From an uncultured Alphaproteobacteria bacterium (GTDB lineage: Bacteria; Pseudomonadota; Alphaproteobacteria; RF32; CAG-239): a stretch of DNA of 50,228 nt. The number at the start of each line of letters is the position of its first letter. The first letter of the stretch is position 1. This document shows, one piece after another, positions 26,531-36,160 of the stretch. The DNA lies in NCBI GenBank assembly GCA_905235385.1, contig CAJOLB010000001.1:1-50228 (forward strand), written 5' to 3'. Position numbers and translations under genes: made by a program. Under the pieces are notes generated by a model that searched no databases, was not told the origin of the DNA, and saw nothing but the letters and a program-made list of their open reading frames with translations.

Positions 26531-26773
26531 TTAGCTCTTCACAACGATTTTTGACATTTCTCCAGACACAAAAAAAGACAGAACTTGATTACTATCCTTT
26601 CCTGCTGGTATAGCGACGTAAGAAAAAATGAGATATCTATCAATTTGATGTGTTTGTAATTTTGTTCTTGCTTTATTTTTATCATAAGATATGATGTTTT
26701 TGTACCATTTAGGTGCAAGGCTGTCAGAAGCCTCATACACGAAACGGTGTTTTACATTAAGGATATAGCATCG
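26531..26773 (-). pseudogene. possible 3' remnant of a gene (80 codons)
   Basis: The frame reads like protein (YEASDSLAPKWYKNIISYD, RYLIFSYVAIPAGKDSNQVL, ending SGEMSKIVVKS), but has only a GTG and no ribosome site at its start, and is closed upstream by a stop at 26774-26776. It may be the end of a degraded gene or chance. Confidence 0.3.
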
Positions 26774-26914
26774 TCATTTATGCTCTTTATATTAAAGAAC
26801 ATAATAAATATATCCCCGATTTTAATATCTCTTATGGTCGGGGGGCTTTTAGCGAATGTTCAAGGATATATCCCAAAGGCTAAAAGAGTCATTTTTTCGT
26901 GTATGATTTCTGAA

Positions 26915-26960
26915 CTCCCTGACCACCTGACTGGTGGTTGTTTTTTTTATTTTCAGGGAG
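26915..26960 (+). promoter_or_regulatory. nested hairpin leader: terminator inside a ribosome-site lock
   Basis: ACCACC (26922-26927), loop TGACT and GGTGGT are followed by TTGTTTTTTTT: an intrinsic terminator. Around it CTCCCTGA (26915-26922) pairs with TCAGGGAG (26953-26960), which contains the GGGAG ribosome site of the glycosyltransferase at 26971. The two stems share one base and could stack. This suggests attenuation and/or translational control. Confidence 0.6.
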
Positions 26961-26970
26961 ATTTTTAAAA

Positions 26971-28734
26971 ATGGACATCTTTTTTGCTGTCAACAACGAA
27001 TATGTTTCGAAGCTTTGTGTGACGATTTTTTCGATTTTGGAAAACAATCGACAGGTGCCTGTCTGTTTTTTTCATATTTTAAATACAGATATAACAAATG
27101 AAAGCAAAAAAAAGATTGAAGAGTTGCTCTGTCTATTTTCAAACGGTTATATTGAATATATCAATATTGATACCTCACTTTTTGATAAATTTAAGATGAA
27201 TATTGAATACATTACAAAAGAAACATATTTCAGATATATGATCGCCGAAGTCGCGCCTTATTTAAGCAAATGCCTCTATTTAGATGCAGATATTGCCGTT
27301 AATGGAGATTTATCTTCTCTTTATAATCAGGACATACACGATTTTTACGCTGCCGGCGTAGAAGATTCTTATATTCAAAGCATCAATTACAAAGATAAAT
27401 TGGGATTTAACCCCGAAGATTTATACATAAACGCCGGTGTTCTGCTTCTTAATTTAGAAAACATCAGAAAAGACGGCATCATAAAAAAACTTTTTGAAAA
27501 TACAGCCAAATGGCAAAATAAAATTATGTTTCAAGACCAAGATGTAATTAATATTACTTTCAAAAACAAAATTAAGCCTCTTGACAGTATCTATAATTTC
27601 ATGACAGAAAATGCAAAGACAGAGAAGAACAAACGCAAAAACGCTATTGTTATCCACTATACAGGCAAACGCAAACCTTGGGATTCAGGTTGTCACAACA
27701 AAATGCGTAAAATTTGGTTACGGTATGAAAAAAAATATCAAAAAAGGTCTTGTGGCTTTATTTCTAAAATCAAAAATCTATTTCATCGACAACCAGATTT
27801 TGATATTGATCTTGTCTATTTATGGTGTGACGGAAATGATCCTGCATTCATTAAACGTAAAAATGAAGCCCTTTTAAAAGAAGGAAAGCTTGATATTCAA
27901 GCAACGGCCAACGGACGTTTCAGACAAGTTGATGAGTTAAAATTTTCATTGCGTTCAGTTGAAAAATATATGCCGTGGATTCACCATATTTTTATTGTAA
28001 CCGATAGGCAAGTTCCGAAATGGCTTAATTTAGAGAACAAGAAAATCAGCATTATTGATCATAGCAAAATTTTACCTCAAGAAGTTATTCCGACTTTTAA
28101 TTCATCTGCCATTGAAGGTGCATTGCACAAAATCCCCAACCTTTCGGAACATTTTTTATTTGCTAATGACGACACATTTATCGGAAGAAAAGTTAAACCC
28201 TTATTCTTCTTTACAAAAGATGGAAAAATTATTTTTAGATATAAAAAAGATAAACTCCACCTTGAGAGTTTATATAATAGACAATTGCTTTATACACAAA
28301 ATAAGATGACAGAAAAATTTAATATTTTATACGACTTTTTGCCACACCATAATATCGATTCTTATTTGAAATCAGATTTTGAAATATGTACTGAAATTTT
28401 TAAAACTGAATTTAATGAAACCATCCACCATACATTTCGAAAAGAAACAAGCATTTTAAGGCAAGTTGTTGATTTTTATTCTCTTACGGAAAATCATGCA
28501 AAACCTAAAAATGTCTCTATTAAAAAATGGCAAAAATATTTGATTAGGTATACACCATTTTGTCGTGTTGATTCTTTTTATCAAGGCAACAATCAAAAGT
28601 TACGAAGAATTAAACAATATAATCCTGCACTTTTTTGCATTAATGATACAGAATATTCTTCTGACAAGGATAGGCAGGTTGCTTTTGAATTTTTAAACAA
28701 ACGGTTTCCCTCAAAATCAAGTTTTGAAAAATAA
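26971..28734 (+). CDS. GT8 glycosyltransferase fused to a Stealth phosphotransferase
   Basis: Two glycan enzymes in one chain of 587 residues. The N-terminal ~270 residues are a GT8 (LPS galactosyl/glucosyltransferase type): FFAVNNEYVSKLCVTIFSIL at the start, the metal-binding DxD in CLYLDADIAVNGDL (~97), then INAGVLLLNL and HYTGKRKPW. The C-terminal part (~280 on) is a Stealth-type hexose-1-phosphate transferase: DLVYLWCDGNDPAFIKRKNE, FRQVDELKFSLRSVEKYMPW, IFIVTDRQVPKWL, PTFNSSAIEGALHKIPNLSE, HFLFANDDTFIGR. It probably builds phosphate-linked surface polysaccharide. The start is ATG 26971 (GGGAG 10 nt upstream); an earlier in-frame ATG at 26938 lies inside the leader hairpin. It stands alone, outside any polysaccharide cluster. 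Confidence 0.87.
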   Translation: MDIFFAVNNEYVSKLCVTIFSILENNRQVPVCFFHILNTDITNESKKKIEELLCLFSNGYIEYINIDTSLFDKFKMNIEYITKETYFRYMIAEVAPYLSKCLYLDADIAVNGDLSSLYNQDIHDFYAAGVEDSYIQSINYKDKLGFNPEDLYINAGVLLLNLENIRKDGIIKKLFENTAKWQNKIMFQDQDVINITFKNKIKPLDSIYNFMTENAKTEKNKRKNAIVIHYTGKRKPWDSGCHNKMRKIWLRYEKKYQKRSCGFISKIKNLFHRQPDFDIDLVYLWCDGNDPAFIKRKNEALLKEGKLDIQATANGRFRQVDELKFSLRSVEKYMPWIHHIFIVTDRQVPKWLNLENKKISIIDHSKILPQEVIPTFNSSAIEGALHKIPNLSEHFLFANDDTFIGRKVKPLFFFTKDGKIIFRYKKDKLHLESLYNRQLLYTQNKMTEKFNILYDFLPHHNIDSYLKSDFEICTEIFKTEFNETIHHTFRKETSILRQVVDFYSLTENHAKPKNVSIKKWQKYLIRYTPFCRVDSFYQGNNQKLRRIKQYNPALFCINDTEYSSDKDRQVAFEFLNKRFPSKSSFEK

Positions 28735-28800
28735 AGCAAGTGTTATCCTTGATTATGACACCATATATCTTTACTCAAAAAATGTTTTTAATCACCTCAA

Positions 28801-28834
28801 ACAAAGAACCGCTTTTTTAAAAGCGGCTCTTTGT
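28801..28834. terminator. bidirectional terminator after the GT8-Stealth gene
   Basis: Arms CAAAGAACCGCTTTT and AAAAGCGGCTCTTTG form a nearly perfect stem with a 2-nt core loop. It lies between the convergent GT8-Stealth gene and lolD and could stop both. Confidence 0.85.
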
Positions 28835-28871
28835 TAAACGATAATGTCAGTTTATCGCATCCTAATAAAAA

Positions 28872-29594
28872 TCAGTAAAAATTCTGATCATTTTTGATTT
28901 TAACATTTGAACGATAATCAACCAATTTTCCGTTTTTAAGCAAAACTTCGCGGTCCATCTTTGCCGCCAAATCCATATTATGTGTGGCAATCAAAGCAGA
29001 CAACCCTGTTTCTTTCACAATATTTAAAAGTTCTAAGAAAACATTATCAGATGTATTCGGATCCAAATTACCTGTAGGCTCATCAGCCAAAAGTATTTTA
29101 GGCGTATTAGCCAAGGCCCGCGCAATAGCCACTCTTTGCTGTTCACCGCCGGAAAGCTCCGCAGGACGATGTTTCAAACGTTCTTTCAAGCCTAAGCGTT
29201 CCAAAAGCCATGAGGCCTTTTCTGTCGCTTGTTTTTTTGATTTTCCGGCAATGAGTTGAGGAATCATCACATTTTCAAGGGCATCGAAATCAGGTAACAA
29301 GTTATGATATTGATACACAAAACCTAAATAATCACGCCTGAGCGATGTACGCAAAGCATCATTTGCCACGGAACAATCTGTTCCGTCTAAAAAAACTTGT
29401 CCTGATGTCGGCCTTTCCAAAAGTCCTGAAATTTGCAGCAATGTAGACTTTCCTGATCCCGAAGGTCCGACCAATGCAATAATTTCTTGAGGCTTGATCG
29501 ACAAATCAAGACTTTTTAAAACCTCAAGCTTTTGTGTCCCTTGATAAAAGTGTTTAGAAATCGATTTTAATTCTAAGGTCGGTGTTTTATTCAT
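28872..29594 (-). CDS. lolD: lipoprotein-releasing ABC ATPase LolD
   Basis: Powers the extraction of lipoproteins from the inner membrane for delivery to the outer membrane. The 240 residues have Walker A GPSGSGKST (res ~42), the LolD/MacB-type DYLGFVYQYHNLLPDF, signature LSGGEQQRVAIARAL and Walker B ILLADEPTGNLD. It overlaps the upstream permease gene by 8 nt, which fixes the pairing. It is the last gene of the long minus-strand run that starts at hemW. Confidence 0.94.
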   Translation of the reverse strand: MNKTPTLELKSISKHFYQGTQKLEVLKSLDLSIKPQEIIALVGPSGSGKSTLLQISGLLERPTSGQVFLDGTDCSVANDALRTSLRRDYLGFVYQYHNLLPDFDALENVMIPQLIAGKSKKQATEKASWLLERLGLKERLKHRPAELSGGEQQRVAIARALANTPKILLADEPTGNLDPNTSDNVFLELLNIVKETGLSALIATHNMDLAAKMDREVLLKNGKLVDYRSNVKIKNDQNFY

Positions 29595-30840
29595 ATCTTA
29601 ATGCCTCCACAGGATCATATTTCGCGGCTCTGTAAGCAGGATAAATTGTTGCCAGAAAACAAAGCACAAGAGCCACAACGGCAACAATAGAAACTTCTGT
29701 CCAGTTAATTTCAGCAGGCAATTGCGATAAAAAGTATATTTCTGCCGAGAACAAATCACGCCCCGATAAAAACTCAAGGAAATGACGAACGTGTTCGATA
29801 TTCAAACAAAACACAATTCCCAAAACAACGCCGATAAGCGTTCCGACAATTCCGATATACGCACCGTCCGCCATAAAAATACGCATAATCATGCCTTTTG
29901 TCGCACCCATCGTCCTGAGCACGGCAACATCTCTTGCCTTGTCTTTGACAAGCATAATCAATCCTGTGATGATATTAAACGCTGCCACAAGTATAATCAG
30001 TGTTAAAATCAGAAACATCACGTTCCGCTCAACATCAACAGCATTAAAAAACGCGGAATTACTTTGTTTCCAATCATAAACATAAGCGTCTAACCCCACA
30101 CTCTCTTCAATCATATGACGCATTTGTTTTAAATCATCTCCGTTTGAAAGGGTAACATCAATCTGAGTTGCCGCCCCGTAAAGACCGAAAAACTTCTGAG
30201 CAGCCTCAATCGGCATAAAAACAAAATTTGAATCATATTCATACATACCGACATTAAATGTTCCTAAAACGACATACGATTTCATTCTCGGAACCGTTCC
30301 AAACGCCGTCACCTTTCCGTTAGGCGAAATAAGCGTGATTTCATCTCCGACCATAACCCCAAGCTTATCTGCCAATCGCTCGCCCAAAATCACATAATCA
30401 TCATCAAAAGCCTCTATATTAACATTTTTCAAACCATCTCGTAACACGTCTTTTTTGATAATATCCGCTTTTGAAATCCCTCTGACAATTGCACCTTCAG
30501 CAACTGTTCCGGTTGAAATCAATAATTGCTTTTCAATCATCGGGATTGCAATTTCAACACCTTCTAACTCTTCCAAATCTTTAGTCGCCGACAAATAATC
30601 CGTGAAAGGATAGCCTGGCGTTGAAACAACCATAATATGTCCGTTTAAACCCAAAATACGGGATAAAAGCTCACTTTTAAATCCGTTCATAACGCTCATA
30701 ACAATAATAAGCGTTGCAACACCGAGTGCAATCCCCGTAAACGCAAACCCCGTAATAACGGATATGAAACCTTCTTTTCTTTTAGCCCTTAAATAGCGCC
30801 ACGCCAACATTCGTTCAAATTTTGAAAATATCATCGGCAT
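29587..30840 (-). CDS. lolC: LolC/LolE lipoprotein-releasing permease
   Basis: Inner-membrane subunit of the Lol lipoprotein exporter. The 417 residues have TM1 at ~28-52 after the family-typical MLAWRYLRAKRKEGFISVITG, a large periplasmic domain (~55-270) and three C-terminal spans of the FtsX fold (NVMFLILTLIILVAAFNIIT, IGIVGTLIGVVLGIVFCLNI, VSIVAVVALVLCFLATIYPA). Alphaproteobacteria usually carry one LolC/E protein that works as a homodimer, and only one is seen here. Two near ATGs (30840, 30834) share the AAGGA ribosome site; the exact start is uncertain by two codons. Confidence 0.93.
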   Translation of the reverse strand: MPMIFSKFERMLAWRYLRAKRKEGFISVITGFAFTGIALGVATLIIVMSVMNGFKSELLSRILGLNGHIMVVSTPGYPFTDYLSATKDLEELEGVEIAIPMIEKQLLISTGTVAEGAIVRGISKADIIKKDVLRDGLKNVNIEAFDDDYVILGERLADKLGVMVGDEITLISPNGKVTAFGTVPRMKSYVVLGTFNVGMYEYDSNFVFMPIEAAQKFFGLYGAATQIDVTLSNGDDLKQMRHMIEESVGLDAYVYDWKQSNSAFFNAVDVERNVMFLILTLIILVAAFNIITGLIMLVKDKARDVAVLRTMGATKGMIMRIFMADGAYIGIVGTLIGVVLGIVFCLNIEHVRHFLEFLSGRDLFSAEIYFLSQLPAEINWTEVSIVAVVALVLCFLATIYPAYRAAKYDPVEALRYE

Positions 30841-30846
30841 ATATCC

Positions 30847-31986
<1,140 letters not shown>

Positions 31987-31991
31987 TTAAC

Positions 31992-32888
31992 CTATTTATT
32001 TGTATTTGTTAATTTAGGACTAACCCACATTTGACCTTGCCTTAAAAATTCCGGCAATTCTTTTAATGCCGAAGCACCCGCAGCCTTTGCATGCCCTCCG
32101 CCTCCGAACTTCATGGCAATTTTAGAAACATCAACATCATCTTTTGCCGTATAGAAAGACAAATTCCAGCAATTTTTCTTATTCATAAAAAAATTAATCA
32201 TAACATCATAGTCTTGAATATCGTCCAAACTGTCATAAAACTCGGAATAACCCTGAGCAATATTCGCGCAGATACAACGATAACCCTCATATTCAGTCAC
32301 AAAAGCTTGAGCACGAGCCAACCTGTAATTTCGATTATGAATATATGATAAAATCGCTCTTCCTTTTTCAACCATCGGATTAATTTCAACTTCATCACGA
32401 ATAAGTTGCCCCCAAATTTTCTCATTCGGTTTGTTAACACCCATAGCTTGCATCGCATATTCGAAAGGACGAACGCGCTTATCCGATAAATCAAAAACAT
32501 CATTTAATCCCAAAAGCTTAATACCAAGCGGAATTTTCTTTAAAGGATAAAAATATTGCCAAGTTAAAATAATCGCAGCAGTTCCAACCTGACGTATACC
32601 TTTGATCTCTTTTTCACCTTCTTTGACCTTTTCTTCATAAGCTTCAATAATAGACACATGATGATCTATCCATGTTAAATCTTTCCTTTGATTAAGGTCG
32701 AACATATAATCAAGCGGCAGAGCAATGTCACAAATAACAATTTTATCATGCTTTTCAATTTCATCATATGGCAATTCGCTGTCATGATTAAAGGGCAAAA
32801 ACTCAACATCGGGATAAACGCTTTTAACAATCGCCGCCGATCCTTTTCCGTCATGATCTGCCATATGGTATATACATAACATATTCAT
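31992..32888 (-). CDS. DHH family phosphoesterase (NrnB-like)
   Basis: Probably a phosphodiesterase acting on short nucleotides or oligoribonucleotides. The N-terminal DHH domain has HMADHDGKGSAAI (res ~8-20), IVICDIALP and the signature WIDHHVSI (~73). The C-terminal DHHA1-type part has MKFGGGGHAKAAGAS, which binds substrate. The overall length (298) and the N-terminal DHDGKG variant fit NrnB-type nanoRNases more than RecJ, which is about twice as long. The substrate (nanoRNA, pAp or c-di-nucleotide product) cannot be decided here. It is 8 nt upstream of dnaJ and co-directional with the MBL gene. Confidence 0.82.
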   Translation of the reverse strand: MNMLCIYHMADHDGKGSAAIVKSVYPDVEFLPFNHDSELPYDEIEKHDKIVICDIALPLDYMFDLNQRKDLTWIDHHVSIIEAYEEKVKEGEKEIKGIRQVGTAAIILTWQYFYPLKKIPLGIKLLGLNDVFDLSDKRVRPFEYAMQAMGVNKPNEKIWGQLIRDEVEINPMVEKGRAILSYIHNRNYRLARAQAFVTEYEGYRCICANIAQGYSEFYDSLDDIQDYDVMINFFMNKKNCWNLSFYTAKDDVDVSKIAMKFGGGGHAKAAGASALKELPEFLRQGQMWVSPKLTNTNK

Positions 32889-32896
32889 TCCCTTTC

Positions 32897-33691
32897 CTAA
32901 AATTCAACAACCATACCGTCATACGCTACAAGCACATTCTCCGGTGTTAAAGCATTAACATTATCATAATCACACTCTGCAGCCATATGATTGATAATCG
33001 CTCGCTCGGGTTTAATCAGATTAACATATTCTAAAAGTTTATCAAGTTCCATATGATATTTTTTAGGATATTGTGATTTAATAACCGTCAGCGGAAGAAC
33101 TAAAATCTTAGGTTTGACCTTAATCAAATCCAATCCCTCTTCTGAAATTTGACTGCAATCGGCTACATAAACAACTTCCCCGTCATTAAACACATATCCG
33201 TTTGAAGCAACCGTATGCCCCTCAAGACCTAAAAGATTAACTTTCAAATCATCAAGATATAAAGGCTCTTTGTCTTTAATAACATGAGCATTTAGGCTCG
33301 CTTTAAATATGCCTTTGCAAGGAAAAAAACTATCCCCGATCAAATAAGAAAAGCGAGTCTCAATTTCTTTTATCGTACCCGCCGAGCCGTAAATATCAAG
33401 AGGCTTTCCGCTGATACGATTAATCTCTCTTAAATCATCAATTCCGTGTAGATGATCAGCATGCGCATGGGTGTAAAAAACCGCATCTAAATATCGGATA
33501 TCAGCATCTAACAATTGCGAGCGTAAATCCGGCGAAGTGTCTATCAAAAAACATTTTCCGCCAAGTTCTATATATGTGCCTATACGTCTGCGCCTGTTTT
33601 TAGGATTATTCGGATTGCAATCCCCCCATCCCCTTGAAAGTGATGGAACACCGGGCGCCGCACCCGTTCCTGTCATAATTATTTTATTCAT
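32897..33691 (-). CDS. MBL-fold phosphodiesterase, PhnP-like
   Basis: Metallo-beta-lactamase fold hydrolase of 264 residues. The metal-binding motif THAHADHLHGIDDL (res ~74-87) is complete, with further ligands in GLEGHTV (~155), YVADCSQ (~173) and NHMAAECDY near the end. The N-terminus GTGAAPGVPSLSRGWGDC is typical of the PhnP-like/RNase Z-like group found in this alphaproteobacterial cluster, after tatD. It overlaps the tatD stop by 4 nt (ATGA). It probably cleaves a phosphodiester such as a cyclic ribose phosphate, but no phn genes are present. Confidence 0.87.
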   Translation of the reverse strand: MNKIIMTGTGAAPGVPSLSRGWGDCNPNNPKNRRRRIGTYIELGGKCFLIDTSPDLRSQLLDADIRYLDAVFYTHAHADHLHGIDDLREINRISGKPLDIYGSAGTIKEIETRFSYLIGDSFFPCKGIFKASLNAHVIKDKEPLYLDDLKVNLLGLEGHTVASNGYVFNDGEVVYVADCSQISEEGLDLIKVKPKILVLPLTVIKSQYPKKYHMELDKLLEYVNLIKPERAIINHMAAECDYDNVNALTPENVLVAYDGMVVEF

Positions 33692-34467
33692 AGCTTTTTT
33701 GCCTTTTGAAACAATTTAAAAAAATTATCCGTTGTCACGTCTGATATATAAGAAAAATCTACTTGTTTAATATTTGCTAAAACTTGAGCAGTATGCACAA
33801 CAAAAGAAGGCTCGTTTATATGTCCGCGCATCGGCACGGGAGCTAAATAAGGCGTATCTGTTTCAACAAGAAGCCGATCAAGCTCAATTTGCTCAAAATG
33901 TTTGCGTAATTCCTCCGCATTTTTAAAAGTAATCATACCTGAAGCCGAAATGTAAAAACCGATTTCCAAAGCTTCTTTAGCAAGCTCTAAGCCGGAACTG
34001 TAACTATGAATCACACCGCTAAACGGTTTTTCCTTATAAGCATCTGAAAGCAAAGTCATTGTATCAACATCTGCTTCTCTTGTATGCACGATGAGAGGAA
34101 GCCCGCTTTCTTGTGAAGCTCTTATCATCTCTTTGAAAACTTTAATCTGCGTATCTCTCGGCGAAAAGTCATAAAAATAATCAAGCCCGCATTCACCGAT
34201 CGCCACGACAAAAGGATTGAGCGTATTCTTTAACACATCTTCTGCCTTGATTTCACAAAAATCTTTGGCATCATGAGGATGAACTCCGGTTGAGGTAAAG
34301 ACACAAGAAAAACGCTCACAAATATCTTTTTGCATATCAAATTCATCAAATCTGGAACCGGCATTTAAAAAATAACAAACACCGGCATTCTTTGCTCGTT
34401 TGATAACAGAATCTATTTGATGATAAATGTCTGTATTTGAAAGATGGCAATGACTATCAACCAACAT
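33688..34467 (-). CDS. tatD: TatD family deoxyribonuclease
   Basis: Metal-dependent nuclease with 3'-5' exonuclease activity, amidohydrolase fold. The 259 residues have the metal motif DSHCHLSN (res ~4-11), GVHPHDA, AIGECGLDYFYDFSP (~91), LIVHTREADVD, a Ser-rich HSYSSG where E. coli TatD has HCF, and LLVETDTPYLAPVPMRG near the end. It overlaps holB by 11 nt at its start and the MBL gene by 4 nt at its end, so the three genes are tightly coupled. Confidence 0.93.
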   Translation of the reverse strand: MLVDSHCHLSNTDIYHQIDSVIKRAKNAGVCYFLNAGSRFDEFDMQKDICERFSCVFTSTGVHPHDAKDFCEIKAEDVLKNTLNPFVVAIGECGLDYFYDFSPRDTQIKVFKEMIRASQESGLPLIVHTREADVDTMTLLSDAYKEKPFSGVIHSYSSGLELAKEALEIGFYISASGMITFKNAEELRKHFEQIELDRLLVETDTPYLAPVPMRGHINEPSFVVHTAQVLANIKQVDFSYISDVTTDNFFKLFQKAKKL

Positions 34468-35512
34468 TTGACACCGCCTTTGTAACCGAATGGCAAATAT
34501 GAATAATCGCTTGTCTCTTGTCCATATTTAACGATATAACATCTTGATTTTGTTTCAAAATATCAGCATATAGTGAAAACAGTTCGTCAACATGTTCACC
34601 TGATTTGATCATTTCCGAAATAAATTGTAACATCAAATTGATAATGAGTTCCCAAATATTCTCATCACTTGAGGCCATACTGGCAAGTTCCAATCCTTGT
34701 GACAAATCAAAGCGTTCCCCCGAACAAAAAACAGATTTTACGGTCTGATAGATCTCCAAAGCGTCATAATGTGCATAGTCAAGCGCACGACCGATACTTC
34801 CTTGGCTTATTTTTGCCAAATCAACAACTTTCTTTTCTGATAATTCAGGAAGATACCTCCTCAATAAAGTCGCCACATATTCCTCAGAGAGAACATCCAA
34901 ATGTAATCTCGAACAGCGCGAACGGATAGTCGGTAAAAGTTTCGACGGATTGTGTGAAATAAGTAACAACACACTTTTTTCCGGAGGCTCTTCTAAAATT
35001 TTTAAAATAGCATTGGCACTTGCCGTATTTAAATCATCAACGCTGTCTATCAGAACAACGCGCCACAATCCGTCAAAAGATTTTTTGCTCAAAAATTGAT
35101 TGATTTCTCTGATTTCATCAACTTTTATAACGGCCGATCTTTTTAAAGATTGTAAATCATCTTCATCCATCGGCTCTCCGTCACGAATAGCCTTAATAAC
35201 TTTCTTTTTATCCGTTTCGGTATAACCTCTTTCAATCAACTTAAAATTAGGATGAGAGCCGCCTGAAATTTGAGAAAAGACAGGGTTCGTTTCCAAAACA
35301 TTAAGAGAAACACATTTTGAATATTCACTTTCATCTGTCGCAAGCAAAAAACGAGCGATTTTATAAGCAAACGTTGCCTTTCCGATACCTTTCATACCAT
35401 CAATCAAAAAAGCATGATGAAGTGTCTTACGCTTGACACAATCCAAAAACAACTTTTCGGCTTTTTCATGACCGATTAAATATGAATTATCTTTCGGAGA
35501 AACATATGCCAT
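34457..35512 (-). CDS. holB: DNA polymerase III subunit delta'
   Basis: Clamp-loader subunit that helps load the beta sliding clamp. The 351 residues have the AAA+ core: GMKGIGKATFAYKIARFL (res ~39-56), VLIDSVDDLNTASANAILKI, LEEPPEKSVLLLIS and the SRC motif in TIRSRCSRLHL. The P-loop is close to consensus. The four-cysteine zinc module often seen after the P-loop in bacterial delta' appears absent here (only SKCVSLN remains), as in some alphaproteobacterial proteins. The gene is 3 nt after tmk and overlaps tatD. Confidence 0.9.
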   Translation of the reverse strand: MAYVSPKDNSYLIGHEKAEKLFLDCVKRKTLHHAFLIDGMKGIGKATFAYKIARFLLATDESEYSKCVSLNVLETNPVFSQISGGSHPNFKLIERGYTETDKKKVIKAIRDGEPMDEDDLQSLKRSAVIKVDEIREINQFLSKKSFDGLWRVVLIDSVDDLNTASANAILKILEEPPEKSVLLLISHNPSKLLPTIRSRCSRLHLDVLSEEYVATLLRRYLPELSEKKVVDLAKISQGSIGRALDYAHYDALEIYQTVKSVFCSGERFDLSQGLELASMASSDENIWELIINLMLQFISEMIKSGEHVDELFSLYADILKQNQDVISLNMDKRQAIIHICHSVTKAVSNVG

Positions 35513-35515
35513 ATT

Positions 35516-36160
35516 CTACAAGCCAAACCTTTCTTGAATAAGCTTAACGATATCAGAGTGAAGGCTTTCAACGGATTGGTCTGCGTTCAGCACAGAGCAT
35601 CTGTCCGGCTCATTTCGGGCAATTTCCAAATATCCTAAACGCAAATTTTTATGCCATTGTAAAACGCGTTTTTCATTTCTTGTTTCTTGAACATCCATTG
35701 TTGACGCCTTCTTAAAAGAGCGTGCCAAACCGATTTCGGGATCAATATCTAAAATAATGGTCAAATCGGGCTTAAAATCGCCGACAGAAAAACGATAAAG
35801 CATTTCAATGTTCTCTTTAGACAAACGCTTGTCATAAGCATAATACTGATATGCTGTTGTTGAATCGGCAAAACGATCACTGATAACCCATTTTCCCTCT
35901 TTAAGCGCCGGCCATACTTTTTGAGTCATATGAATACGCCTGTCAGCAAAAAACAACAAGGCTTCGGCATTTGCATCCATCTTATCGGCAGATCCTTGAA
36001 CAAGAAGTTTTCTGAGTTCCAATCCAATAGGCGTGCCGCCGGGTTCTTTAGTAACAACGACATCAATGCCTTTTGAAAGCAAAAATTGATTCAGAAGGGC
36101 AATCTGTGTTGATTTTCCGCTGCCTTCCCCGCCCTCAAAAGTAATGAACGGTGCCTTCAT
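35516..36160 (-). CDS. tmk: thymidylate kinase
   Basis: Phosphorylates dTMP to dTDP for DNA synthesis. The 214 residues have P-loop FEGGEGSGKSTQ (res ~8-19), FFADRRIHMTQ, the DR motif VISDRFADSTTAYQYY (~93) and TIILDIDPEIGLARS. Arg-rich lid residues follow in NEKRVLQWHKN. Its ATG shares one base with the stop of the D,D-carboxypeptidase gene (TAATG), and holB follows after 3 nt: the usual alphaproteobacterial dac-tmk-holB order. Confidence 0.95.
   Translation of the reverse strand: MKAPFITFEGGEGSGKSTQIALLNQFLLSKGIDVVVTKEPGGTPIGLELRKLLVQGSADKMDANAEALLFFADRRIHMTQKVWPALKEGKWVISDRFADSTTAYQYYAYDKRLSKENIEMLYRFSVGDFKPDLTIILDIDPEIGLARSFKKASTMDVQETRNEKRVLQWHKNLRLGYLEIARNEPDRCSVLNADQSVESLHSDIVKLIQERFGL

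Larger units (their letters stand above)
26447..26970. other. 524-bp gap with leader structures and a possible gene remnant
   Basis: No complete gene is convincing. It holds a possible remnant on the minus strand (26531-26773), a GC hairpin (CCCCGA at about 26815 pairing with TCGGGG about 20 nt further on) and the nested hairpin at 26915-26960. I found no tRNA or known small RNA signature. Confidence 0.6.

Noticed and set aside
26447-26900. tRNA, 6S, 4.5S or RNase P RNA in the largest gap
   Set aside because: No T-loop (GGTTCGAATCC type), no SRP or RNase P core motifs seen; only short hairpins.
26747-26968. Open frame of 73 codons before the GT8-Stealth gene
   Set aside because: No ribosome site, runs through the terminator hairpin and has no protein-like pattern after its hydrophobic start.
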